Part shown: positions 1 through 7,725 of the stretch, piece after piece | Numbering within the stretch: position 1 is the first letter of the stretch | Layout: every line of letters begins with the position of its first letter | Assembly (NCBI GenBank): GCA_030583885.1 | Contig: CP129480.1 | Location: 1,488,001 to 1,552,000 of the forward strand | Length of the DNA stretch: 64,000 nucleotides | Origin: Anaerolineales bacterium | GTDB lineage: Bacteria; Chloroflexota; Anaerolineae; Anaerolineales; Villigracilaceae | Direction: 5' to 3' | Notes under the pieces: model-generated | What the model was told of the DNA's origin: nothing | Seen by the model: only the letters and a program-made list of their open reading frames with translations | Databases searched by the model: none | Position numbers and translations under genes: made by a program

Positions 1-1431
1 CCTCCACCAACCTTTTGCCTGAAGCAGGTCGTATAAACGCCAGAGCATGAAGACCGCCAGCACGACCAGCACCAACCCCAGACCGATGTCGGTCAACAGC
101 ATCGTCCAGTTGACGACGTTCTGCTGTTCGGCTTCGGTGACGAACAAACGCTTCATCGAGAAGACCGTCACAGAGGCGAAGGCGATGTTGGACATGATGA
201 TGACCGTCCAGCCGAACCATTTGCGGGCTTTGCCTTTCAGTCCCGAAAGATCGGCGAAGTAGAACAGGATGATGGTGGCGATCAGGCTGGCGAGGATGTG
301 CCAGTGTCCCGTCAGGATGATGCGTTCCTCCCGATGGGGCCAAACGCGGAAGATCTCGGTCAGTTTGACCGCCATGAAGATCCCCACCCCGCTGACGGTG
401 AAGTTCATGAAGACCATCTGCCAGCCCGGTCCAAACTTGATCGGGTCGCGCAAGAGGGCTTTGAACTTTTGCCAGCCTGTTGGCCTGACGATGTCCGCTG
501 TGCCTTCTTTGATGAGCATGTCCCACGAATAGATGACAAACATCAACGCTGCCAGCATCACACCAACCGAACCGACGTAAATGGTGGTGTGTGCCCACTC
601 GACCCAAACGACCGAGAGCGCGCCAAAGGTGATGATGATGGTGCCGAAAATCATCAGTGGCATGGCGATGCGATGTAGGATTCCTTTGAATTTCAACCAG
701 CGACCAACTATCAGTGTGATGGCAACTGCAACCAGGGTCAGCATGATATGCAGGTGACCGATGATGGCTTTTTGCAGGAACGTCTTGAATGGGTTGCGGA
801 TCAGGTCTTCCGCCAGGAAGGTCTCATGTCCGTTTCCCCAGTAGGAACCAGTTACCGCACCGAAGGAGGCGGACAGCAGGGTGGAGACTGCCATTACAAA
901 GAAGGCGGTTCGCTCCAAATCAAGCCCGCTTTTGGTCTGGGCGTAGGGAGAGTCTGCAGGCAGACGGTATTCCTTCCGCCAGGGAAAGAGCGCTGCCGAG
1001 AGCAGGATGCCTGCAAAGAAGACCAGAGACTGCCCCAACAGGAACAAGCCGTGATAAATGAAGTTGTGTCCCCAGTAGGCGAACAGCAAGCCGAAAACCA
1101 CCGCTGTCAGGTAACCGACGGTCATCGTGCCGTTGATGATGACCTGCTCGTAGCGTTTCATCGGGAGTATCTCGGTCATGAAATAGACCTCAATGGCGAC
1201 GATGGTCATGGCGATGGTGTGATACAGCATGATGATGCGCCCCTCGCGCGCCGCCTGCACCAGTTCCATTTTCAATACCCTCACAACAACGTCGCGGATG
1301 CCCCATTCGACCATCGGACCCGAAAGCGTGCCAAAGATGGCGGTGATGAGGGAGACCACTGCTATGGCGACCAGCGTCAATCCGCGTGTGGAGCGGAAAA
1401 GATAATCCAACCGGTTTCTGACAAATTGCAT
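1..1431 (-). CDS. Histidine-rich polytopic membrane protein, C-terminus beyond window
   Basis: A reading frame of 477 codons runs off the left edge of the window. The start ATG at 1431 is preceded by AGGAGGA. It encodes about 12 hydrophobic helices with histidines inside them: YHTIAM near residue 50, YWGHNFIYHG near 120, GHLHIML near 215 and GHWHIL near 345. The GHLHIML and GHWHIL segments open two stretches that look like an internal duplication. Such HxH helices recall helix X of heme-copper oxidases and NO reductases and also NnrS, so heme binding is plausible. I cannot place it in a named family, and the HH pair typical of the CuB site is not obvious. It lies at the distal end of the minus-strand membrane cassette and has its own composite promoter at 1465-1512. 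Confidence 0.7.
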   Translation of the reverse strand, partial: MQFVRNRLDYLFRSTRGLTLVAIAVVSLITAIFGTLSGPMVEWGIRDVVVRVLKMELVQAAREGRIIMLYHTIAMTIVAIEVYFMTEILPMKRYEQVIINGTMTVGYLTAVVFGLLFAYWGHNFIYHGLFLLGQSLVFFAGILLSAALFPWRKEYRLPADSPYAQTKSGLDLERTAFFVMAVSTLLSASFGAVTGSYWGNGHETFLAEDLIRNPFKTFLQKAIIGHLHIMLTLVAVAITLIVGRWLKFKGILHRIAMPLMIFGTIIITFGALSVVWVEWAHTTIYVGSVGVMLAALMFVIYSWDMLIKEGTADIVRPTGWQKFKALLRDPIKFGPGWQMVFMNFTVSGVGIFMAVKLTEIFRVWPHREERIILTGHWHILASLIATIILFYFADLSGLKGKARKWFGWTVIIMSNIAFASVTVFSMKRLFVTEAEQQNVVNWTMLLTDIGLGLVLVVLAVFMLWRLYDLLQAKGWWR

Positions 1432-1464
1432 GAAAGTTCCTCCTGGGTGGAAGTTACAGACCTG

Positions 1465-1512
1465 TGAGAAAAATATCACAAATCAGCCTAAACGTCTTTG
1501 ACAAAAGACAAA
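1465..1512 (-). promoter_or_regulatory. Composite operator/promoter upstream of the histidine-rich membrane gene
   Basis: A right half-site TCACA (1476-1480) with a degenerate TGTGA partner is followed, 16 bases further on, by TTTGACAAAAGACAAA (1497-1512). That element matches TTTGCCTTAAGGCAAA, found at 5954-5969, at 12 of 16 positions, and the 16-base gap is identical. The TCACA edge lies about 33 bases from the start codon, as at the 5889 gene. Read on the minus strand the TGTGATATT half also resembles an extended -10 element. Confidence 0.55.
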
Positions 1513-1520
1513 TCATTGTT

Positions 1521-1548
1521 CCCTGCCCCTGTCCCGGAAGGGGCAGGG
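1521..1548 (-). terminator. GC-rich hairpin, possible terminator
   Basis: CCCTGCCCC (1521-1529) pairs with GGGGCAGGG (1540-1548) around a 10-base loop. It lies just past the stop of the 1553-2158 gene. The T-run that follows on the minus strand is weak, so termination efficiency is uncertain. Confidence 0.4.
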
Positions 1549-1552
1549 AAAT

Positions 1553-2158
1553 TTACCCTTTTTTCGCGAAACCAGTTGCGAACGCGCCTGTCATCAGGAA
1601 GAGCAGGGGGGTGAGGATCATCATCACAAAACCCGGGCTGAAGAACAGCAATTGCGCGCCCATCGAAATGAACGCCAGTGCAATCCCGCCCAAGCCGATC
1701 AACAAGCCGCCAATGCCGACCCACCAAAAACCGTTTGGTGCCCCCTTGGCATAGAACGGACCCAAAAAGATCACAAGTCCCGCCACGCCATGAAAGAGTG
1801 GCACAGCGATCTTCTTCAACGCGTCCATGCCGCCGATGCTGGTCACGGCAATTGCCAGGAAGCCGACCGCCGCAAACCATTTAAAGGCTTTCTTCCACTT
1901 CGGGAAGTACTCCTCTGCCAGTCCCATCGAAATGCCGAGCGGGATCAGGCTGGCGACAGTCAATACGTAAGGCGAAGCCAGGATCCCCAGGCCGAGGAAG
2001 ATGAGCAACAGCCCCGAAACCAAAAGCACTGCAAAACCCATCAGATAATACAGATTGTGCAGCGCTTTGTGCAGGTTGTACCTTTGCCAAAAATACCAGC
2101 ACAGGTACGCGGCGATCAAGCCGGTCAGCAAAAGGAACAGATTGTCGAGCGTGAACAT
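1553..2158 (-). CDS. Six-helix integral membrane protein, unknown function
   Basis: This is a 201-residue protein starting at MFTLDNLF. An AAGGAGAAT just upstream of 2158 decides the start against a longer upstream reading. It has about six hydrophobic helices and a conserved-looking central segment with LFHGVAGLVIF. I do not recognise a family. It belongs to the minus-strand membrane cassette of the nitrogen-oxide island and carries a perfect TGTGA-N6-TCACA box 81 bases upstream of its start, which suggests separate control by a Crp/Fnr protein. It could be a heme- or quinone-interacting subunit, but no motif proves that. Confidence 0.65.
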   Translation of the reverse strand: MFTLDNLFLLLTGLIAAYLCWYFWQRYNLHKALHNLYYLMGFAVLLVSGLLLIFLGLGILASPYVLTVASLIPLGISMGLAEEYFPKWKKAFKWFAAVGFLAIAVTSIGGMDALKKIAVPLFHGVAGLVIFLGPFYAKGAPNGFWWVGIGGLLIGLGGIALAFISMGAQLLFFSPGFVMMILTPLLFLMTGAFATGFAKKG

Positions 2159-2238
2159 GATATTCTCCTTGTTATTTACAGGTGGCAACTCCACGCGGTT
2201 ACCTTTAGTGAATTATGGCACAAATAATACACAGTTTC

Positions 2239-2254
2239 TGTGACATATATCACA
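2239..2254 (-). promoter_or_regulatory. Crp/Fnr-type operator TGTGACATATATCACA
   Basis: The half-sites TGTGA and TCACA form a perfect inverted repeat with a 6-base spacer. The site lies between the 1553-2158 gene and the end of the 2346-3137 gene. It matches the boxes at 5922, 7628, 10986 and 11029. The second TTTGCC-type element is absent here. Confidence 0.65.
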
Positions 2255-2345
2255 TGTTTGTTTCACAATGTCCCTTTTCTTGATTCGACAAACACAACCG
2301 CTTCACGCCCGGCGTTTAGCCTGCCAGCCATGCACAGGTTTTTTT

Positions 2346-3137
2346 CTACGCGCCGGCATTCAACGCTTCGATCATTTTTCGCGTGGACGGAAGCAGAAGA
2401 TAAACGAGTAATCCAGTGCTCATGACCGGCGCAACCAGGAACATGGAGAAACGTCCCTTGACGATCACATCCGTCACGCCGACGGGGAAGCCGCCAAACA
2501 TGGACATGGCAGTTGCAAAGATGCCCAACGGCAACGCCCAGGATTTTCCCTTCACCAGTGCGAAGATGAATACCGCCCAAGCCGCCGCACCCCACCAGTT
2601 GACCATCTGCGACATGGCATACATCGAACTGATGAAACCCTTGGCTTCGGTCTGGTGGCGGGAGATGGCGCCAACGCCGTCAATGAAGGTCAGCACGTAC
2701 GCCAGTCCGCTGAAAAATGCCAGCGTGATGATTTTGCCGCTCACGCCGCCGATCAACAGCATCCCAAACCACAGCGCGAACGCGATGATGAACACCCACA
2801 TGGTCGGTGCGGGCAAACCGATGCTGGACGGCGGGATGATGGGGAAGAAGCCCGCCAGGATTTGGATGGTCGCCGCCACTGTACCCCAGAACCATGCCCA
2901 GCCCGCCTTGTTCAGGAAACCGTACAGTACCATCACCCACAATGCGCCAGCCGCGACTCCCAGCCAGCCGAGTATGGCAAATACGATTTGCACCGTAATG
3001 GCTTCGTCGGGACGTTCTCCAGCCAGTTTTCCATCTATATTGACCTGGTAGATGCTCGCCATCAGAAACAGCACGAGCAAGCCGGTCAGAATGCCGACCA
3101 CAGCCAGTATTGCGCCTAATTTATTGTTGCCTTTCAT
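2346..3137 (-). CDS. Polytopic membrane protein, paralog of the 3170-3979 gene
   Basis: A 263-residue protein with about eight helices and a strong AGGAGG upstream of the ATG at 3137. It is clearly homologous along its length to the neighbouring 269-residue protein. Shared blocks include KLGA at the N-terminus, an AVLGWLG..AGAL segment, WAWFWG, AGFFP.IP, WFGML.IGGV, LAYVLTFIDGV near residue 150, and VNWWGAAAWAVFIFA near 185. The pair looks like a tandem duplication whose copies have diverged, perhaps forming a heterodimeric membrane unit. I do not recognise a named family. The 32-base gap to the upstream gene supports co-transcription. Confidence 0.7.
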   Translation of the reverse strand: MKGNNKLGAILAVVGILTGLLVLFLMASIYQVNIDGKLAGERPDEAITVQIVFAILGWLGVAAGALWVMVLYGFLNKAGWAWFWGTVAATIQILAGFFPIIPPSSIGLPAPTMWVFIIAFALWFGMLLIGGVSGKIITLAFFSGLAYVLTFIDGVGAISRHQTEAKGFISSMYAMSQMVNWWGAAAWAVFIFALVKGKSWALPLGIFATAMSMFGGFPVGVTDVIVKGRFSMFLVAPVMSTGLLVYLLLPSTRKMIEALNAGA

Positions 3138-3169
3138 CGCAAACCTCCTTGCTTGATTTAAATATAGGA

Positions 3170-3979
3170 TTATTTGCCTCCCAATAATTTTTGAGTTCCG
3201 GGAAGCAACAGCACAATCAACAAGATTGTGCTTAAGATCGGCGCCGGGAGGAACATCGAGAAGCGCTGGACCTCCGCTACATTATGGATGCCCATCGGAT
3301 ATCCGCCGATCATGGACATGACGGCGGCAAAGATGCCCACCGGAATCGACCATGATTTCTGTTTGAACGCCGCAAAGATGAAGACCGCCCAGGCGGCCGC
3401 GCCCCACCAATTAACCTGTTGCGATAGGATGTACATTCCATTCCAAAAAGTATTTGGATTTTGGGCAAATGTCTCTGCCGACTGGAAGGTGCTCTGAAAT
3501 TTGGAAATCGGGGCTACGCCGTCAATGAAGGTCAATACATACGCCAGCCCGGCTGTAAACGTTAATCCTATGATCTTTTTGTCCACACCGCCGATGATGA
3601 GCATCCCAAACCACATGACCGCGGCCAGAAGAAATACCCAGAGCGTGGGGACGGGCAAGCCGCTGTCAGCGGCAGGAATCATCGGAAAGAACCCGGCGAG
3701 CAGGAGAATGGTCGCGGCTATGGCGCCCCAGAACCATGCCCAATCCTGCTTCTTTAGAAAGCCCCATAGAACCGAGGCTGAAAGCGCGCCAGCCGCCGTT
3801 CCCAGCCAGCCCAGCACCGCGTAAACCACCCGCACGGTATTGCTCTCCTCCCATTCCCCAGCGTCGAAATGGGTGTGAATGACCGTGTTATAAGTTGCAG
3901 CGAGGAAATACAGGCATAGAATCCCTGCCACGACGCCAAGCGCCGCCAGCGCAGCTCCGAGTTTGTAATTGTTTTTCAA
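3170..3979 (-). CDS. Polytopic membrane protein, paralog of the 2346-3137 gene
   Basis: A 269-residue protein of about eight helices. I chose the TTG at 3979: it overlaps the stop of the upstream Fe-S gene (TTGA) and AAGGAG lies seven bases before it. An upstream in-frame extension would run inside the Fe-S gene and is rejected. It shares the WAWFWG, AGFFPMIP, WFGMLIIGGV, LAYVLTFIDGVAPIS and VNWWGAAAWAVFIFA blocks with its paralog, but has an extra insertion of about 20 residues after VAPISKF. Translational coupling to the NapH-like gene suggests that its product works with that electron-transfer protein. Confidence 0.7.
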   Translation of the reverse strand: MKNNYKLGAALAALGVVAGILCLYFLAATYNTVIHTHFDAGEWEESNTVRVVYAVLGWLGTAAGALSASVLWGFLKKQDWAWFWGAIAATILLLAGFFPMIPAADSGLPVPTLWVFLLAAVMWFGMLIIGGVDKKIIGLTFTAGLAYVLTFIDGVAPISKFQSTFQSAETFAQNPNTFWNGMYILSQQVNWWGAAAWAVFIFAAFKQKSWSIPVGIFAAVMSMIGGYPMGIHNVAEVQRFSMFLPAPILSTILLIVLLLPGTQKLLGGK

Positions 3980-4827
3980 ATTTGGTTCTCCTTGTATCCT
4001 ATCTGAAGAGTGAGCGAGCCATCCCGCGCGCAGGTGTTGAGACATTCCATGCAGCGCACACATTCGGGATGGTCGAGTTGATGCGGCACGTCGGCGATGT
4101 CCATCGAACACTCGATGTCACAGCGTCCGCAGTTGTTGCAGTGATGATTGTCCATGACGAGGCGCATGGGCGAGATTTTGTTGAAAATTGCCAACGCCGC
4201 GCCGAGCGGACAGAGATATTTGCACCAGAAGCGTTCCACAAAAACCGAGCCTGCCAAAAAGACTGCAAGCGTAATCCACAGCAACGCGGTCATGTGGAGG
4301 CCGAACACGGCACGCACGGGGCAGAAATCGCGCAGGGGCGGGAATGCCATGTAGAGACTGGCCATCAAAATCACCAACAACGCCAGATATTTTGAATAGC
4401 GCAGCGGACGATCTACAATGGCGGGCAGGCGCAGGGACAAATTGGCCTTGTTCTGCCTGCCGCGGATGTGCTGCTTTTCGCCGAAGAGTTTCCGTGTCCA
4501 CCCTGCCACGAAATCCTGGATTGCGCCCAGTCCGCACAGCCAGCCGCAGAAGGCACGTCCTGCTGCGAGGGAGACTCCCAATGTGCCGAGCAGGACCGAG
4601 AAGTTGAGCAGATTGGTGGATTTGAGCGTGTGCCCGCTGAAGAGATAAGGCAGGATGGTTTCGATCCCGCCAAAGGCGCAGAACGAATCGAACGAGCCGC
4701 CGCGTGAGGCTTCGCCGGGCATGATATGTCGCAGTCCAATGACCAGCGTGCCAATGACCACCATCCATTGAATCGTTCGGCGGCATTTGGCGAGCGAGAA
4801 GGGCTTTTCAGGAGTGGCGGCGTTCAT
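3976..4827 (-). CDS. Membrane 4Fe-4S electron-transfer protein of the NapH/NosR/CcoG type
   Basis: A 283-residue membrane protein. Helices are interleaved with the family signatures FCGWLC (about 93-98), FCPVRA (169-174) and WCKYLCPLG (201-209). The C-terminus holds two ferredoxin-type clusters: C230, C233, C236, C240 and C256, C259, C262, C266. Members of this family pass electrons between the quinol pool and periplasmic or extracellular reductases, as with NapH for nitrate and NosR for N2O, or act in metallocentre maturation like CcoG. The start at 4827 overlaps the stop of the 53-residue peptide by ATGA. Its place between the double-domain lipoprotein and the paralogous membrane pair suggests it is the electron entry point of this cassette. 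Confidence 0.85.
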   Translation of the reverse strand: MNAATPEKPFSLAKCRRTIQWMVVIGTLVIGLRHIMPGEASRGGSFDSFCAFGGIETILPYLFSGHTLKSTNLLNFSVLLGTLGVSLAAGRAFCGWLCGLGAIQDFVAGWTRKLFGEKQHIRGRQNKANLSLRLPAIVDRPLRYSKYLALLVILMASLYMAFPPLRDFCPVRAVFGLHMTALLWITLAVFLAGSVFVERFWCKYLCPLGAALAIFNKISPMRLVMDNHHCNNCGRCDIECSMDIADVPHQLDHPECVRCMECLNTCARDGSLTLQIGYKENQI

Positions 4828-4985
4828 GCCAAAGTCTCCAGTGTCAGGATAAGTTGCATCAGTGCGCTTCTTCCGTGACCATCGCCGCCGCGTTCGGGTC
4901 CGAAGCCAAGCAGGATGCCGATCAACAGGAAAATTACATACGCGGTGATGATGATGGCGGGGTAATAGCGTGGGTGAATTTTCAT
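4824..4985 (-). CDS. 53-residue single-helix membrane peptide
   Basis: A small gene starting MKIHPRYYPA. One hydrophobic helix (about residues 9-27) precedes a short outward tail with FGPERGGDGHGRSALM. The stop overlaps the start of the NapH-like gene (ATGA), which argues strongly for translation and co-function. It resembles the tiny accessory subunits often found beside respiratory membrane complexes, but I know no family for it. Confidence 0.65.
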   Translation of the reverse strand: MKIHPRYYPAIIITAYVIFLLIGILLGFGPERGGDGHGRSALMQLILTLETLA

Positions 4986-4994
4986 TGGGTTTGA

Positions 4995-5023
4995 CCCTCG
5001 CCCCTATTTTTTAGGGGCGAGGG
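4995..5023. repeat. Intergenic inverted repeat
   Basis: CCCTCGCCCCT (4995-5005) and AGGGGCGAGGG (5013-5023) form an 11-bp stem around ATTTTTT, in the gap between the 5044-5889 gene and the 53-residue peptide. It could attenuate read-through into the Fe-S gene cluster or be a dispersed palindrome. Confidence 0.5.
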
Positions 5024-5043
5024 CGTTAGGAGAATGCGCCGAG

Positions 5044-5889
5044 TTACTCCTCGGCGGTCAAAGCCTGCTTGAATTTCGGGAAGAGCAGGACAAATAACAA
5101 CCCGATGATGACTGGCAAGCCGTAGGTGTAATCCCAGGCTGTGGACTCCGTCATGGTGAGGCGGATGATCTGCATCGGAACGTCAATTGCCACAAGGGAG
5201 GTCACCGAGATTAAAGCCAGCCACCAGCCGGAGAATTTGCGGGCGGCGATTTGGTAGATGGCAACGAACAGTAATATCACGCAGATCCACTGAATGGGTT
5301 GTGACCATGCCAGCACCCAGGTCCCCAGTCCGTCATACATGGGCTTTCCGGGACGTGTCAACAGCGTGCGCAGATTGCCGGTCCCGACGATGAATGCATG
5401 TGTGGTCAGCATCCCTGCAAAGGTCAGTGCCAGGAATTGACCCCATTTCAACCATTTATCCACGTTGCGCAACAGGATGAACGTCCAGAAGAAGATCAGC
5501 CCTACGATCGAGACCGCTGTTGGAAGGGGAAACCCGTCCACAAAGGAAACATAGGGCATCATCATGAACATCCCGCCTGCGGATGGGAAAGCCGACGCCA
5601 GCAATCCGGCTGGAAACGACCACTCCTCCCCGCGATAGATCGGACCGGCCAGCCAGAGCAGGGCAATCCCGCCGATGAAGATCAATCCCCGGTATAGCGG
5701 AAAAGCGTAGGAAAAGATCAGAATCCCGCTGGCATAGGCGGGTTTTTCCGCTGAAACCACCTGCAATGCCGCAATGACCCGCTCCAATGAGGTTTGGATC
5801 AGGAAAGGCGCGGCAGCGACCATGAACAAGCCGACCACGACAGCCAGTACGGCAAGGATCAGGCGTTTGTTTTGAGAAGTGTCTTCCAT
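5044..5889 (-). CDS. Polytopic membrane protein, paralog of the 7726-8598 gene
   Basis: A 281-residue protein with about eight helices. The ATG at 5889 (MEDTSQNKR) is chosen over the ATG at 5901 because GGAGG lies five bases before it. It shares an overall plan with the 290-residue protein at 7726: a cytoplasmic start, a helix ending in VV..PF, a loop with a block near residue 55, GEEW/GERW after helix 3, a P.AGG.FM.MP.VSFV/P.IGGAYMIVPWMNFV block, and a C-terminal helix ending LLFPKFKQ/LLIPLFKQ. No family is recognised. It is preceded by the composite promoter at 5922-5969 and follows the terminator after the lipoprotein gene, so it probably begins a transcript that continues into the 53-residue peptide and Fe-S gene. 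Confidence 0.7.
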   Translation of the reverse strand: MEDTSQNKRLILAVLAVVVGLFMVAAAPFLIQTSLERVIAALQVVSAEKPAYASGILIFSYAFPLYRGLIFIGGIALLWLAGPIYRGEEWSFPAGLLASAFPSAGGMFMMMPYVSFVDGFPLPTAVSIVGLIFFWTFILLRNVDKWLKWGQFLALTFAGMLTTHAFIVGTGNLRTLLTRPGKPMYDGLGTWVLAWSQPIQWICVILLFVAIYQIAARKFSGWWLALISVTSLVAIDVPMQIIRLTMTESTAWDYTYGLPVIIGLLFVLLFPKFKQALTAEE

Positions 5890-5921
5890 GGCATCCTCCA
5901 TATAGAATGTTTTGGTTTATA

Positions 5922-5969
5922 TGTGAAATGTATCACAACAATAATCGGGTTTCTTTGCCTTAAGGCAAA
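5922..5969 (-). promoter_or_regulatory. Composite operator: TGTGA-N6-TCACA plus TTTGCCTTAAGGCAAA
   Basis: The box TGTGAAATGTATCACA (5922-5937) and the perfect 16-base palindrome TTTGCCTTAAGGCAAA (5954-5969) are 16 bases apart. The same pair with the same gap occurs at 7628-7675. On the minus strand TTGCC-N4-GGCAA has the half-site spacing of FNR-type sites and sits about 30-32 bases upstream of a -10-like TGTGATACAT, which is the usual position of a class II activator. Both sites may therefore be read by Crp/Fnr proteins from this cluster. Confidence 0.7.
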
Positions 5970-5984
5970 CGCAGAATAATGATG

Positions 5985-6012
5985 GACAGGCAACTCATAC
6001 GAGTTGCCTGTC
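5985..6012 (-). terminator. Rho-independent-type hairpin after the lipoprotein gene
   Basis: GACAGGCAACTC (5985-5996) and GAGTTGCCTGTC (6001-6012) form a 12-bp stem with a 4-base loop immediately downstream of the 6036-7565 gene. The T-run is modest on the minus strand. Confidence 0.65.
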
Positions 6013-6035
6013 CTGTGTTTTGATTCTTTCGCTTG

Positions 6036-7565
6036 TTAGTCCTCGTAAACTGTCACGGTGAAGAACCCGTCCATATCGGCTTTATCCAGAACGAATTTCG
6101 CCCTGTCGTTCCAGTATGCCTGATAATCAGCGGCCTCTTCAGGAGTGGCTGTGCCAGCCGCCATCTTCTTCCCCATTTCCATGCGCGCAGGGGTCGGGAT
6201 GGGCAGGATGATCACAAGGTTGAACTTTACACCCACTTTCGCGCCGGTATCCAGCCGTGTAAAGATCCATTCCCGCATCGGTGGGAGTTGTCCGGTTGGC
6301 TCCTCGGCATAGACCATTTTGTTCTGGCGCACAAATAGATTGTTTACCTGCCCAAACTCGGAGCCAATGAAGCCGGTGTGAGGGGAAGCACCGGTGACAA
6401 AGGTGATGATCTCGCCAAACACCCCGACGAACCATTCATCCTCAGCCCCAGGGGCTTCGACCGCGATCTGACCGCGCACGGGGATTTCCCCATTGGGATA
6501 CAGCACTTCAAGCGCTTTGCGGGTGATCGTCCAGGCACCCGTGGTCGCGCCGCAGGAATGTCCGGCTAACTTGACGGCTTCCTCGTAATAGTAGGGAACG
6601 GGTCCCGCGGTCTGACCAAAGATGTCGAAATACGGTTCAGTCATCATGATCGGCGGCACTTCGGTGATGTACGCCTGATCCCAGGCAAAGCCCTCGACCG
6701 ACGCGGGTGCAGACTTTTCGATGCTCGCGTCGGGGGCGGCAGTGGGCTCCTGGTAGACTTTGACATTGAAGAAACCATCCAGGGTATCGGCATTTTCGAA
6801 GACGAATTTCGCCCTGTCGTTCCAATATTCATGGTAATCAGCCGCCTCTTCAGGAGTGGCTGTGCCAGCCGCCATTTTCTTCCCCATTTCCTGGCGTTCG
6901 GGTGTTGCCACCGGGGTAATGACTGCAAGATTGAAGTTAACGCCCACTTTCGTGCCGGTATCCAGACGGGTGAAGATCCATTCCATCTGTGGGGGAGGCG
7001 TTCCGGAGGGTTCGTCCCTGTAGACCATTTTGTTCTGGCGGACGAATAAATCGTTGGTCTGCCCGAACTCCGCGCCGATGAAACCCGTCTTGGGAGATGC
7101 GCCGGTCATGAAGGTGATCACCTCACCAAACACGCCGACGAACCATTCGTCCTCAGCGCCGGGAGCTTCGACCGCGATCTGTCCGCGCACGGGGATTTCC
7201 CCATCGGGATACAGCACTTCGAGCGCCTTGCGGGCTATCGTCCAGGCGCCCGCGGTTGCGCCGCAGGAATGTCCCGCCAGTTTAACCGCGTTCTCATACG
7301 TGTAAGGGACTGCCACCTGTGACTGCCCAAAGATCTGGAAATACGGATCGATCATCCAGATGGGCGGGATCTGCGTGATGTAGTCCTGTGTCCACAAACC
7401 AGCCTGCTCCTCGGCGGGTGGCGCCTCTTCTTGGACTTCGGTCGGTTCCACAGAAGCCGGAGCCTCAGTGGCGGGCGGCGGCTGGCTGGTCACGGCGGGC
7501 GCGCAGGCGGATAATATCAATGCTGCTGTGATCAACGCCGCAAATACAAAATGCAGTTTCTTCAT
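6036..7565 (-). CDS. Lipoprotein with two tandem near-identical domains (FmdE-like fold suspected)
   Basis: A 509-residue lipoprotein. The lipobox LSAC places the lipidated cysteine at residue 21, and a Pro/Glu/Ala-rich linker runs to about 58. Two copies of a domain of about 210 residues follow (59-272 and 296-509), with most positions identical. Each has LAGHSCGAT (98 and 335 start GHSC), KALEVLYP, GEIPVRGQI, a GAEDEWFVGVFGE block, TGASP.TGFIG, a VRQNKMVY segment and FTRLDTG.KVGV. The order GHxCG, a central acidic segment, TGA, G-x-FG and R resembles the FmdE domain (HGHxCPG...TGC...G...R), which binds a metal through Cys/His; this match is by eye only. The protein should sit outside the cytoplasmic membrane and could be the catalytic or metal-binding partner of the membrane cassette. 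Confidence 0.7.
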   Translation of the reverse strand: MKKLHFVFAALITAALILSACAPAVTSQPPPATEAPASVEPTEVQEEAPPAEEQAGLWTQDYITQIPPIWMIDPYFQIFGQSQVAVPYTYENAVKLAGHSCGATAGAWTIARKALEVLYPDGEIPVRGQIAVEAPGAEDEWFVGVFGEVITFMTGASPKTGFIGAEFGQTNDLFVRQNKMVYRDEPSGTPPPQMEWIFTRLDTGTKVGVNFNLAVITPVATPERQEMGKKMAAGTATPEEAADYHEYWNDRAKFVFENADTLDGFFNVKVYQEPTAAPDASIEKSAPASVEGFAWDQAYITEVPPIMMTEPYFDIFGQTAGPVPYYYEEAVKLAGHSCGATTGAWTITRKALEVLYPNGEIPVRGQIAVEAPGAEDEWFVGVFGEIITFVTGASPHTGFIGSEFGQVNNLFVRQNKMVYAEEPTGQLPPMREWIFTRLDTGAKVGVKFNLVIILPIPTPARMEMGKKMAAGTATPEEAADYQAYWNDRAKFVLDKADMDGFFTVTVYED

Positions 7566-7627
7566 TTCTTCGCTCCTTTGTATTGAGAATGATTTGTGTG
7601 GCGACGGAAATTCCGCGTCAATTTATA

Positions 7628-7675
7628 TGTGAACATTATCACAAATAGATGACAACCTCTTTGCCTTAAAGCAAA
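7628..7675 (-). promoter_or_regulatory. Composite operator upstream of the double-domain lipoprotein
   Basis: TGTGAACATTATCACA (7628-7643) is followed after 16 bases by TTTGCCTTAAAGCAAA (7660-7675), one mismatch from the palindrome at 5954. On the minus strand the box reads TGTGATAAT..., which also fits an extended -10 (TG-N-GATAAT). The box lies 62 bases from the start codon. Confidence 0.7.
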
Positions 7676-7725
7676 TCCGGGACCAGTTTGCATGTACTGG
7701 ACCCGGATTGCAAAGGAGAATGCGT

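Noticed and set aside
748..1467. Plus-strand ORF of 239 codons
   Set aside because: It is antisense to the membrane protein read on the minus strand, and its product is rich in His, Gln and Asp with no domain.
3895..4395. Plus-strand ORF over the Fe-S gene
   Set aside because: The minus strand encodes clear ferredoxin motifs here; the plus reading is a shadow.
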